NCBI GenBank assembly: GCA_902785785.1
Contig: CADAAA010000002.1
Coordinates: forward strand, 1-64,000
Direction: 5' to 3'
Origin: an uncultured Bacteroidia bacterium
GTDB taxonomy: Bacteria; Bacteroidota; Bacteroidia; Bacteroidales; UBA932
DNA length: 64,000 nt
The translations under genes were made by a program, and so were the position numbers. The notes under the pieces are model-generated. The model made no database searches, was not told the DNA's origin, and saw only the letters and a program-made list of their open reading frames with translations. The first letter of the stretch is position 1. Each line of letters opens with the position of its first letter. Below, piece by piece: positions 42,240 through 50,710 of the stretch.

Positions 42240-43751
42240 ATGCCTGACCAGAAGAACAGATCATACCGGAAGAAGGAACAGGCGGTCAATCTGGATGCAC
42301 TTGGGCTTGAGATGGGAAACATCCCTCCTCAGGCTCTTGATGCAGAAGAGTCCGTCCTCGGTGCCATGCTCCTTGAGCCGTCCTGCGTGGACGAGGCCAT
42401 GGAGGAGCTGACGCCGAACTGTTTCTACGACCAGCATCACCGTATGATCTTCGAGGCCATGTCCTCGCTGGTCACCGAGCATGTCGCCGTGGACCTCATC
42501 ACCGTTTCCAACCGCCTGAAGGCCGACGGCCGGCTCGCGGAGATAGGAGGCGCGGTGGCGCTGGCCGACCTTTCGCAGAAGGTCGGAGCCGCCGCCAACA
42601 TGGAGTTCTACATCAAGATCCTCAAGCAGAAGACCATCCAGCGTGACCTGATCAAGGCGTCGTATGACATCCTGAAAAAGTCCTACGACGATTCCGTCAA
42701 GGTGGATGACCTCATAGACCTGGCCCAGAGCGAGGTGTATGCCGCCATCCAGAACAACGTCCGCAAGGAGGTCCAGGATATCGGCTCCATCATCAACGCC
42801 GCTCTCGGAGACATCGAGAAGCTCCAGGGCAAGGAAGGCCCTACCGGCGTTCCTTCCGGCTTCAGTTCCATCGACCGCATCACGCAGGGGTGGCAGCCTT
42901 CGGACCTTATCATCCTCGCCGCCCGCCCTTCGGTCGGAAAGACCGCATTCGCCCTCAACCTCGCCCGCAACGCTGCGGTGATACATCACATGCCCGTTGC
43001 GTTCTTCTCGCTTGAAATGTCCGCGATCCAGCTGGCCAAACGACTGATGACCAGCGAGTCCGGCCTCAGCGCCGACAAGATCAAGGGAGGCGTCAAACTC
43101 GAACCGTACGAGTGGGAGCAGCTGGAGTACAAGCTCAAGGCCTTGGCCAAGGCCCCCTTGTACATAGATGACACTCCCGGTATTCCGGTCATGGAGTTCC
43201 GAACCAAGATCAAGACCCTGGTCAAGAACCGCGGCGTCCGTCTTGTGTTCGTTGACTACCTGCAACTCATGCAGGGGCCGGCCGAGCTCCGCGGCATGCG
43301 TGAGCAGGAAGTCGCAGCCATCTCCAGGACGCTGAAGGCTACTGCCAAGGAACTTGACGTGCCTATCATAGCTCTCTCCCAGCTTTCACGAAATGCCGTG
43401 CAGCGCCAGGGAGGCAGCGGCAAGCCCCAGCTAAGCGACCTTCGCGAGTCCGGATCCATCGAGCAGGATGCCGATATGGTCATCTTCATCCACCGTCCCG
43501 ATTATGTGGGACTGTCGGAAAATGCCGGGGACAAGGAAGCTACCGAGATCATCATAGCCAAGCATAGGAACGGCGAGACCGCCGATATAGACATGCGTTT
43601 CCGCAGCGAGCAGATCAAGTTCATGGAGATGGACGAGTCGCTCGACGTACAGGCCGGCCGGGCCTATGAGTCCGGAATGAACAGCGACCTCGGAGGCGGG
43701 TTCCCTTCCTCCTTCGGCGCTCCGGGCGAGTTCGACAACTCCGCATTCTAG
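42240..43751 (+). CDS. dnaB: Replicative DNA helicase
   Basis: The 503-residue hexameric helicase unwinds DNA at the replication fork. An N-terminal helical domain begins PPQALDAEESVLGAMLLEP. The RecA-like motor carries the P-loop AARPSVGKTAFAL near residues 223-235. Walker B is VRLVFVDYLQLM, and SQLSRNAVQRQGGSGKPQLS follows. The C-terminal tail is acidic and Gly/Ser-rich. No intein interrupts it. It starts 12 bases after the zinc-ribbon gene. Confidence 0.97.
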   Translation: MPDQKNRSYRKKEQAVNLDALGLEMGNIPPQALDAEESVLGAMLLEPSCVDEAMEELTPNCFYDQHHRMIFEAMSSLVTEHVAVDLITVSNRLKADGRLAEIGGAVALADLSQKVGAAANMEFYIKILKQKTIQRDLIKASYDILKKSYDDSVKVDDLIDLAQSEVYAAIQNNVRKEVQDIGSIINAALGDIEKLQGKEGPTGVPSGFSSIDRITQGWQPSDLIILAARPSVGKTAFALNLARNAAVIHHMPVAFFSLEMSAIQLAKRLMTSESGLSADKIKGGVKLEPYEWEQLEYKLKALAKAPLYIDDTPGIPVMEFRTKIKTLVKNRGVRLVFVDYLQLMQGPAELRGMREQEVAAISRTLKATAKELDVPIIALSQLSRNAVQRQGGSGKPQLSDLRESGSIEQDADMVIFIHRPDYVGLSENAGDKEATEIIIAKHRNGETADIDMRFRSEQIKFMEMDESLDVQAGRAYESGMNSDLGGGFPSSFGAPGEFDNSAF

Positions 43752-43757
43752 CCAGAG

Positions 43758-44168
43758 ATGGAGAGTGTATCCCATAGAGGAAAGATCGTCCAGGTCACGC
43801 CGGAGTTCACCACGGTGGAGATTATCTCGTCCTCTGCATGTTCGGCTTGCCATGCTTCCGGTCTTTGCGGGATCTCGGAGTATACGAAAAAGGCCATCGA
43901 GGTGCGCACCCGTGCATGGGACGATTTCCAGCCGGGAGAGGAAGTCAACGTGCTGCTGAAAGCTTCGATGGGCCACAAGGCCGTGTGGCTCGCTTACGTG
44001 GCTCCGCTGCTAGTCCTGGTCGCGATACTGATGGGCACGCTTGCCCTCGGGGCAGGCGAGCTGGCGGCAGGGCTTGGAGCGATCGCCGGCGTAGCGCTGT
44101 ACTATCTGTTCCTGTGGCTTTTCCGGAACAGGCTGCGCAACGAATACGTTTTTACGATAGAAAGATAG
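43758..44168 (+). CDS. SoxR-reducing system / RseC family protein
   Basis: The 136-residue product has a cysteine-rich N-terminal part, SACSACHASGLCG, followed by two membrane helices (VWLAYVAPLLVLVAILMGTL and GAIAGVALYYLFLWLF). The family is regularly encoded at the head of rnf operons in Bacteroidota, as here (22 bases before rnfB), and is thought to assist the Rnf complex or its Fe-S or flavin loading. The exact function is not established. Confidence 0.88.
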   Translation: MESVSHRGKIVQVTPEFTTVEIISSSACSACHASGLCGISEYTKKAIEVRTRAWDDFQPGEEVNVLLKASMGHKAVWLAYVAPLLVLVAILMGTLALGAGELAAGLGAIAGVALYYLFLWLFRNRLRNEYVFTIER

Positions 44169-44190
44169 TTTAACCAATAACCACACAATA

Positions 44191-45123
44191 ATGACACAGA
44201 CGATTATCTGGACCATTGTCATCATTTCAGTCCTCGGAATGCTGCTGGCCCTCGTCCTCTTCTTCATCGCGAAGAAGTTCAAGGTCGAGGAGGATCCGCG
44301 CATCGACGAGGTGGAGAAGGTGATGCCGGGTGCCAACTGTGGAGGCTGCGGTTTTGCCGGCTGCCGCGCATTCGCGGATGCGGCCGTCAAGGCTCCGAAC
44401 CTGGACAGCCAGTTCTGTCCTGTGGGAGGGAACGACGTGATGAAGAAGGTCGCCGCCATCCTCGGTTACGAAGTCAAGGAGAAGGCTCCCATGGTCGCGG
44501 TGGTGCGCTGCAACGGCAGCTGCGAGAACCGCCCCAGGACCAACTCCTATGACGGCTACCCTTCCTGCAAGGTCAAGGCCGCGCTGTACAGCGGTGACAC
44601 CGGCTGCGCCTTCGGCTGCCTCGGCTGCGGCGACTGCGTCGCTGCCTGCCAGTTCGGGGCCTTGAGCATGGATCCCGTCACGGGCCTTCCGGTCGTTGAC
44701 GGGACCAAGTGTACCGCCTGCGGCGCCTGTACCAAGGCCTGTCCCAGGCACATCATCGAGCTCCGCAATGTCGGCACCACTCCCAAGAACACCCGCAGGG
44801 TGTACGTGGCCTGCTCCAACAAGGAGAAGGGCGGCGTAGCGCGCAAAGCCTGCAAGGCCGCGTGTATCGGCTGCGGCAAGTGCGCCAAGGTGTGCAAGTT
44901 CGACGCCATCACCGTCGCCGACAATCTCAGCTACATCGACTACTCGAAGTGCAAGGCCTGCGGCCAGTGCTTCTTCGAGTGTCCGACCGGCGCCATCCAC
45001 GTGTTCGGCTTTGAGCCGAAGAAGGTGGAGCCCAAGCCGGCTCCCGCAGCGGTCCCTGCCGCACCCAAGCCGGCGCCGGCCCCTGCTGCAGAACCCGTAA
45101 AGAAGGAGGTTGACAATGGCTAA
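44191..45123 (+). CDS. rnfB: Rnf complex subunit B
   Basis: The 310-residue Fe-S subunit accepts electrons from ferredoxin at the membrane. An N-terminal helix (IWTIVIISVLGMLLALVLFF) is followed by NCGGCGFAGCRAFA and FCPVGG for the first cluster. Four ferredoxin motifs then follow: CLGCGDCVAAC, CTACGACTKACP, CIGCGKCAKVC and CKACGQCFFECP. The tail is Pro/Ala/Lys-rich. It is the long RnfB form. It overlaps rnfC by eight bases. Confidence 0.95.
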   Translation: MTQTIIWTIVIISVLGMLLALVLFFIAKKFKVEEDPRIDEVEKVMPGANCGGCGFAGCRAFADAAVKAPNLDSQFCPVGGNDVMKKVAAILGYEVKEKAPMVAVVRCNGSCENRPRTNSYDGYPSCKVKAALYSGDTGCAFGCLGCGDCVAACQFGALSMDPVTGLPVVDGTKCTACGACTKACPRHIIELRNVGTTPKNTRRVYVACSNKEKGGVARKACKAACIGCGKCAKVCKFDAITVADNLSYIDYSKCKACGQCFFECPTGAIHVFGFEPKKVEPKPAPAAVPAAPKPAPAPAAEPVKKEVDNG

Positions 45124-46495
45124 GACTACTTTCCGTATAGGAGGCGTGCATCCGGATGATGCAAAAGTCTCCCGCGGCTGCGCGATCGAGGTTCTCCCTC
45201 TCCCGCAGACCGTATATATCTCGATGGCCCAGCATCTCGGCGCCCCGGCCAAGCCCGTTGTCGCCGTGGGCGACAGCGTCAAGGCCGGCCAACTGATCGC
45301 CGAGGCCGGCGGATTCATTTCCGCCAACGTCCATTCCTCTGTGAGCGGCAAGGTCAAGTCCATCGCTCCCCGCAAGGATATCGCCGGCAACAATGTCCTC
45401 CATGTGGAGATTACCGTCGAGGGTGACGAGTGGGCAGAGGGCATCGACTTGTCCGATACGCTCGTGACCGAGATTCCCGGGGATCGCGCAGCTATCCTCG
45501 ACCGCATCAAGGCCTGCGGCGTCGTCGGTCTGGGAGGCGCTACCTTCCCTACACATGTCAAGCTCAATCCCGCTCCCGGCAGTGTGGCCGAGTGCCTGAT
45601 TATCAATGGCGCTGAGTGCGAACCCTATCTGACCAGCGACTTCCGCATCATGCTGGAGCGTCCGAAGGAGATAGTAGTCGGAGCCGCCATCATGAAGAAA
45701 GTCCTCGGAGACTGCCGCTGTGTCATCGGCATCGAGGAGAACAAGCCCGAGGCCATCGAATCGATGTCCAAGGCTGTGGCAGAGCTCGGCTATCCCGGCA
45801 TCGAGGTCCTTTCCCTCAAAAAGAAATATCCGCAGGGCGGCGAAAAGCAGCTCATCGACGCCGTCATGCGCCGTCAGGTGAAGTCCGGAGGACTGCCGAT
45901 CAGCGTCGGTGCCGTGGTGCAGAATGTAGCCACTTCCCTCGCCGTGTATGAGGCCGTCCAGAAGAATAAACCTCTGGTCACCAATGTGATGACCATCACT
46001 GGAGACTGCCTGCCTGTGGAGAAGCAGCACAACTACCAGTTCCGCATCGGCATGCCTTTGAGCTATATCGCCGAGTATGCCGGAGGAGTTCCCGAAGGCG
46101 CCGCCAAGATCATCAGCGGAGGTCCCATGATGGGCCGCGCGGTGGCGAACATGGACGCCTGCACCGTCAAGGGATCATCTTCCTTGCTCTACCTGTCGGA
46201 AGGTGCCACCAAACGTTCCGAGCCCGGGAACTGCATCCGCTGCGGACGCTGCGCGGATGCCTGCCCCATGGGCCTGGAACCGTTCTTCCTCTTCAAACTC
46301 GCCAAGGTCGGAGATATGGATCAGTTGGAGGCCAATGCCGTCCAGGACTGCATCTCCTGCGGCTGCTGCCAGTTCAGCTGTCCCGCTTTCCTTCCTCTGC
46401 TTGACCAGATCAACATTGCCAAGGGCCAGGTCCTAGGCATCCTCAAGGCCCGTGCAGCAGCCGCCAAGGCCGCTGCCGAAGCCGCCAAAAAGTAA
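45116..46495 (+). CDS. rnfC: Rnf complex subunit C
   Basis: The roughly 459-residue subunit reacts with NAD. The ATG at 45116 is preferred to the TTG at 45110 because AAGGAGGT sits five bases before it. The N-terminus is a barrel-sandwich (SVKAGQLIAEAGGFISANVH). GVVGLGGATFPTHVKL is the flavin/NADH-binding glycine loop. Two Fe-S motifs, CIRCGRCADACPMG and CISCGCCQFSCPAF, lie near the C-terminus. An Ala/Lys-rich tail closes it. It is the second gene of rnfBCDGEA. Confidence 0.95.
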   Translation: MAKTTFRIGGVHPDDAKVSRGCAIEVLPLPQTVYISMAQHLGAPAKPVVAVGDSVKAGQLIAEAGGFISANVHSSVSGKVKSIAPRKDIAGNNVLHVEITVEGDEWAEGIDLSDTLVTEIPGDRAAILDRIKACGVVGLGGATFPTHVKLNPAPGSVAECLIINGAECEPYLTSDFRIMLERPKEIVVGAAIMKKVLGDCRCVIGIEENKPEAIESMSKAVAELGYPGIEVLSLKKKYPQGGEKQLIDAVMRRQVKSGGLPISVGAVVQNVATSLAVYEAVQKNKPLVTNVMTITGDCLPVEKQHNYQFRIGMPLSYIAEYAGGVPEGAAKIISGGPMMGRAVANMDACTVKGSSSLLYLSEGATKRSEPGNCIRCGRCADACPMGLEPFFLFKLAKVGDMDQLEANAVQDCISCGCCQFSCPAFLPLLDQINIAKGQVLGILKARAAAAKAAAEAAKK

Positions 46496-46507
46496 ACCGG
46501 ATCAGTT

Positions 46508-47491
46508 ATGGACAAATACTTAGTTTCACCCAATCCGCACGTACACGCAGCCGTGTCCAGCGACTCCCTGATGAGGGACGTCATCATCGCGCTGCTGCCT
46601 GCGATCGTGGTTTCGGTCGTCTTCTACGGATGGTCCGAACTGCTGGTGCTGGCGGTCGGCGCGCTGTCCTGCGTGCTGCTTGAGTATGTCATCGCCAGGT
46701 GGCTCATGAAGGACCTGCACCTGTTCAGCGGCTCGTCCGCCCTCGTGACAGGCCTTCTCCTCTCCATGAACCTCCCTTCCACCACTCCCTGGTGGGTGGT
46801 GTTCATCGGTGCCATCGTCGCCATCGGCGTGGCCAAGATGAGCTTCGGAGGCCTTGGCCAGAACGTCTTCAATCCGGCCATCACCGGCCGTGTATTCCTC
46901 CTCGTTTCCTTCCCGACCTATCTGACCCACTGGGAGATTCCCGGTGGCCTGTGGGGCGCTGACGCCGTTACCGGCGCCACTCCGCTGGGAGCCATCAAGG
47001 AAGGCCTCATGCAGGGCGGCACGGTCCAGGACATCATGGCCGCGAACGGCTACAGCTACGGCCAGATGCTTTTCGCCAATCTCGGCGGCTCGGCCGGCGA
47101 GATCTCGGCGATCGCCCTGCTTCTTGGCTTCGTCTACTTGCTCGTCCGCAGGGTCATCAAGCCTCACATCACCCTTTCCATCTGGGCGACTGTATTCGTT
47201 TTCGCAGGCATCATGTGGCTCATCAACCCCGCACGCTTCACCGATCCCGTCTTCAACCTCCTCACCGGTGGTATGATCCTAGGCAGCTGCTTCATGGCTA
47301 CCGACTACGTCACCTCCCCGATGAGTGACAAGGGCGGCATCATCTTCGGTGTGGGCATCGGCCTCATAGCCATGTTGATACGTTACTTCGGATCCTATCC
47401 TGAAGGCGTTTCGTTCGCTATCCTTATTATGAATGCGGCAGTGCCTCTCATCAACAGGTTCTGTCACCAGAAAAAATTCGGGAGGGCTTGA
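46508..47491 (+). CDS. rnfD: Rnf complex subunit D
   Basis: The 327-residue membrane subunit has about nine to ten helices and a covalently bound flavin expected on the Thr of VTGATPLGA near residue 158. SGSSALVTGLLLSMNLP and FGGLGQNVFNPAITGRVF are family signatures. It forms part of the cation-translocating core with RnfA, E and G. It ends two bases before the next gene's start. Confidence 0.95.
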   Translation: MDKYLVSPNPHVHAAVSSDSLMRDVIIALLPAIVVSVVFYGWSELLVLAVGALSCVLLEYVIARWLMKDLHLFSGSSALVTGLLLSMNLPSTTPWWVVFIGAIVAIGVAKMSFGGLGQNVFNPAITGRVFLLVSFPTYLTHWEIPGGLWGADAVTGATPLGAIKEGLMQGGTVQDIMAANGYSYGQMLFANLGGSAGEISAIALLLGFVYLLVRRVIKPHITLSIWATVFVFAGIMWLINPARFTDPVFNLLTGGMILGSCFMATDYVTSPMSDKGGIIFGVGIGLIAMLIRYFGSYPEGVSFAILIMNAAVPLINRFCHQKKFGRA

Positions 47492-47493
47492 CC

Positions 47494-48063
47494 ATGGCTG
47501 CAAAATCCACACTTAGGAACATGGTCCTTTGCCTGACCCTTGTCTGTCTGTTCTGCTCCGCAGTGCTTGCAGTCGTGTATGCGATCACCGCTGATCCCAT
47601 CAAGGCTGCCGAGCAGAAGGCCCTGGTCGAGTCCATCAGCCAGGTGCTTCCTTCCGGAGGCGAACTTTCCGATGTCGCCACTGCCGAATTCGGCGGACAG
47701 AAGTTCGACTACTATATCTCCACGGCGAACGGCGCTCCCGCAGCCTATGCCGTGAAGTCTTCCACCATCGGTTTCGGTGGTCCGCTCACCCTTATGGTAG
47801 GTGTGCTTCCGGACGGTACGGTGTACAATACTTCCGTGCTTTCGCATAGCGAGACCCCCGGTCTTGGCGCGAAATGCAACACTGACGCCAAGTTCATGGA
47901 CCAGTGGAAAGGCCTGGGTGCCGACAAGGTCATCAAGGTCACCAAGGACGGAGGCGACATCGATGCCATCACTGCATCGACCATCACCTCCAGAGCCTAT
48001 TCGCTTGCCGTGAGCAACGCCGTGGCTTTCGTCAAATCCATCGTTAAAGCAGAGGAGGATTAA
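47494..48063 (+). CDS. rnfG: Rnf complex subunit G
   Basis: The 189-residue subunit has one N-terminal membrane helix (VLCLTLVCLFCSAVLAVVYA) and a periplasmic FMN-binding domain. The flavin-bearing Thr is expected in ITASTITSRAY. The usual S-G-A-T-x-T/S motif reads T-A-S-T-I-T here, a small variation. The start is ATG 47494 rather than the TTG that overlaps the rnfD stop. Confidence 0.93.
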   Translation: MAAKSTLRNMVLCLTLVCLFCSAVLAVVYAITADPIKAAEQKALVESISQVLPSGGELSDVATAEFGGQKFDYYISTANGAPAAYAVKSSTIGFGGPLTLMVGVLPDGTVYNTSVLSHSETPGLGAKCNTDAKFMDQWKGLGADKVIKVTKDGGDIDAITASTITSRAYSLAVSNAVAFVKSIVKAEED

Positions 48064-48065
48064 GT

Positions 48066-48650
48066 ATGGGCAAATGGTCAACATTCACTGACGGATTCGT
48101 CAAGAACAATCCTACGTTCGTCCTTGTGCTCGGCATGTGTCCGACGCTTGCGACGACCACCTCGGCCGTGAACGGCCTGGAGATGGGACTTGCCACGCTC
48201 TTCGTGCTCGTCCTTTCCAATATCGTCATCTCGCTCCTTGCTCCCGTCGTGCCGGACAAGGTCCATATCCCTGTCTACATCGTAGTCATCGCCACCTTTG
48301 TGACGGTTCTCCAGTTCATCATGCAGGCATACACTCCCGATGCGTACAAGACCCTGGGCCTTTTCATACCGCTCATCGTGGTGAACTGCATAGTCCTCGG
48401 CCGCGCCGAGGCGTTCGCCAACAAGCACGGTGTGCTTGAGTCCCTGCTCGACGGCCTCGGAGTGGGCTTCGGCTTTACCGTGTCTCTGACCGTCATCGGC
48501 ATCGTCCGCGAGATCCTCGGCAGCGGTTCTGTCTTCGGCTGGAAGTTCATCAGCGGCGACGGCATCCTCGCATTCGTGATGGCGCCGGGTGCGTTCCTCG
48601 TGCTCGGATACCTCATGGTCCTGTTCAACAAGTATCTGAAAAAGAGTTAG
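48066..48650 (+). CDS. rnfE: Rnf complex subunit E
   Basis: The 194-residue integral membrane protein has six helices and is paralogous to RnfA. NPTFVLVLGMCPTLATTTSA and LGLFIPLIVVNCIVLGRAEA are family signatures. The conserved cysteines in GMCPTLA and VVNCIVLG are expected to hold an Fe-S cluster shared with RnfA inside the membrane. It starts two bases after rnfG. Confidence 0.94.
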   Translation: MGKWSTFTDGFVKNNPTFVLVLGMCPTLATTTSAVNGLEMGLATLFVLVLSNIVISLLAPVVPDKVHIPVYIVVIATFVTVLQFIMQAYTPDAYKTLGLFIPLIVVNCIVLGRAEAFANKHGVLESLLDGLGVGFGFTVSLTVIGIVREILGSGSVFGWKFISGDGILAFVMAPGAFLVLGYLMVLFNKYLKKS

Positions 48651-48656
48651 AGCCCT

Positions 48657-49256
48657 ATGGAATACATCATTATCATTGTTTCGGCGATATTCGTCAACAA
48701 TATCGTTCTGTCGCAGTTCCTTGGGATCTGTCCTTTCCTGGGCGTCTCCAACAAGCTTTCCACCGCTACAGGCATGTCCGGCGCTGTATGCTTCGTCATC
48801 ACGCTCGCCACTCTGGTCACCTACCTGCTGAACCAGTACCTGCTGGTGCCGTTCGGCCTTGAGTTCCTCCAGACTATAGCCTTCATCCTTGTGATCGCAG
48901 CGCTCGTGCAGATGGTCGAGATCGTGCTGAAGAAGATCAGCCCCTCGCTTTACCAGGCCCTGGGTATCTTCCTCCCGCTGATCACTACCAACTGCGCCGT
49001 CCTCGGCGTAGCCATTACCGTGGTCACCAAGGAGTTCACCTTCGGCGCAGAGTCGCACATGCTGAACCTCGGACAGGCTATCGTCTACGCCCTGGCTACT
49101 TCGGTCGGCTACGGACTTGCAATGGTGCTCTTTGCGGGACTCCGCGAGCATCTGGCACTGAACGAAGTTCCGAAGTCGTTCAAGGGTCTGCCGATCGCGC
49201 TCATCACCGTCGGTATCCTCGCACTTGCCTTCCTCGGTTTCTCAGGTATCGTCTAG
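48657..49256 (+). CDS. rnfA: Rnf complex subunit A
   Basis: The 199-residue membrane protein has six helices with inverted topology relative to RnfE. LSQFLGICPFLGVSNK and IFLPLITTNCAVLGVAI carry its two conserved cysteines. It is the last gene of the operon, followed by a strong terminator at 49305. The complete BCDGEA set indicates a working complex that links ferredoxin and NAD with sodium or proton export. Confidence 0.95.
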   Translation: MEYIIIIVSAIFVNNIVLSQFLGICPFLGVSNKLSTATGMSGAVCFVITLATLVTYLLNQYLLVPFGLEFLQTIAFILVIAALVQMVEIVLKKISPSLYQALGIFLPLITTNCAVLGVAITVVTKEFTFGAESHMLNLGQAIVYALATSVGYGLAMVLFAGLREHLALNEVPKSFKGLPIALITVGILALAFLGFSGIV

Positions 49257-49304
49257 TCCCATTGTCGCGTGCAGCGTAAGTCGCTGAGCGATACGGTTTT
49301 ATAT

Positions 49305-49338
49305 AAATGCCCTGTTCTGATTTTGGAACAGGGCATTT
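49305..49338 (+). terminator. Terminator of the rnf operon
   Basis: AAATGCCCTGTTC (49305-49317) pairs perfectly with GAACAGGGCATTT (49326-49338) around an eight-base loop, 49 bases after the rnfA stop. Confidence 0.8.
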
Positions 49339-49377
49339 GTGTATTAGATTGAATCTCAGGAGGTTATATTGCACGTC

Positions 49378-50598
49378 TCAAAGGGCGGAGTCATAATCTT
49401 TGAAGGCCGACATGATGGGGGTGGGGCGGCCGTCGGAGCCGAAGGCTCCCAGGCGGTAGCGGGACGGCCGGCACTCGGGCTCCCAGTAGAAAACGCCGTG
49501 GCAGTGCCCGGCCGTGTTGTTGCGCGCCTCGCGGATGATGCGGGCGAGCTGACGGCGTCCTTCCTCCAGGACGGCAGGATTGCCCTCGTCCACCTCGAAG
49601 CCGGTCTCGACAATTATCGATTCCTTTCCGAAACGGGAATGGACTTTCTTTATATTCGCGATGCAGTCCGAGATGACGCCGTCAGCGTCGTTACGGCCCT
49701 TCTCGCGTGCCCAGTAGGGATAAAGCGACATCCCGACCATGTCGTAGTCCACACCGTATTTCTCAAGGATTCCGAGGTTCTTCTCGTAGACGGCGAAGTT
49801 CCAGCCGTCATCCAGGTGGACTATGGTCTTCGTACGCGGAAATACACTTTTTGCTGCCTCATGCCCGGCCTGGATGAATCCGGCGTACTGCTCCGGCGCG
49901 AAGTCGATGTGGCCGACAGTGTCGGCGTATTCGCGCTCGGTACTGCCCATCGCGCTCCGACCGCTCTTGTAGTCCCAGAGCAGTCCGTGCGTGGTTTCAT
50001 TGCCTATCTGGACCCATCTCGGTTCGATGCCATTATCTTTCAGGAGCTGCAGTACCTCGACGGTATGGGCACGGAGGTCTTCCTTCATCTGTTCGAAGGA
50101 ATGGCCTTTCCAGGCTTTCGGCACCGGCTGGTGCTGCGGGTCTGCCCAGTAGTCCGAGTAGTGGAAATCCACCATTATGGCCATGCCCTGAGCCTTGGCG
50201 CGGCGACACTTCTCCAAGAGGTCTTCCTTGTCGCAGAAACCGCCTGCCGGATCAACCCATACGCGGAATCGCAAGGCGTTGAGACCCAGTTCCTTCATGA
50301 GGGCGCTGCATTCCTTCGCATCTCCGCCTTCGAAGCCGTACAGGCTTTCGCCTCTGGCCTCCATCTCCGTAGCCCAGCTGATGTCGGCACCCAGCCAGAA
50401 AGTCTTGTCTTTGGAAGGCTCGACCGGCCTTTCATCCTTGTCCTTGTCTTCCTTGTCTTTCTTTCCGGGCTTTTCGCCCGAAGGGGTTTCCGTCCCGTTC
50501 CCGGGGTCGGAATCATCCTCCCGGCTGCATTGGCGGGTGGCCGTGCATCCTGCAAGCAGGAGCAGCACGAGGTTGAACAGAAGTGCGTATCTCTTCAC
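49378..50598 (-). CDS. GH53 arabinogalactan endo-1,4-beta-galactanase, lipoprotein
   Basis: The 406-residue product has a lipoprotein signal ending LLLLAGCTATR and a charged Lys/Asp/Glu/Pro linker to about residue 65. The GH53 barrel then starts FWLGADISWATEMEARG. The acid/base Glu is in WVQIGNETTHGLLW and the nucleophile Glu in SIIVETGFEVD. DFHYSDYWADPQHQPVPKAW is a family signature. It cuts the galactan side chains of pectin at the cell surface. It is a lone gene with no susCD beside it, so its importer is elsewhere. Confidence 0.92.
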   Translation of the reverse strand: MKRYALLFNLVLLLLAGCTATRQCSREDDSDPGNGTETPSGEKPGKKDKEDKDKDERPVEPSKDKTFWLGADISWATEMEARGESLYGFEGGDAKECSALMKELGLNALRFRVWVDPAGGFCDKEDLLEKCRRAKAQGMAIMVDFHYSDYWADPQHQPVPKAWKGHSFEQMKEDLRAHTVEVLQLLKDNGIEPRWVQIGNETTHGLLWDYKSGRSAMGSTEREYADTVGHIDFAPEQYAGFIQAGHEAAKSVFPRTKTIVHLDDGWNFAVYEKNLGILEKYGVDYDMVGMSLYPYWAREKGRNDADGVISDCIANIKKVHSRFGKESIIVETGFEVDEGNPAVLEEGRRQLARIIREARNNTAGHCHGVFYWEPECRPSRYRLGAFGSDGRPTPIMSAFKDYDSAL

Positions 50599-50670
50599 GG
50601 TTTTTAACGATTAAAACGAAGTTTCGGCGAAAATAACAATCCCGGAGGACTAATCCAAAGGGATTTTTCA

Positions 50671-50689
50671 CTATATTGTCAAAATATAG
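50671..50689. promoter_or_regulatory. Palindrome between divergent GH53 and mscS genes
   Basis: CTATATT (50671-50677) and AATATAG (50683-50689) are perfect inverted arms with five bases between them, 22 bases before the mscS start. It could be an operator or a chance AT-rich hairpin; no consensus promoter was placed beside it. Confidence 0.3.
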
Positions 50690-50710
50690 GACTACAAACG
50701 TCATTCCGGT

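Noticed and set aside
49378..50598. GH53 galactanase as part of one of the susCD loci
   Set aside because: It is about 26 kb from the nearest susCD pair, with housekeeping genes between, so no shared locus can be claimed.
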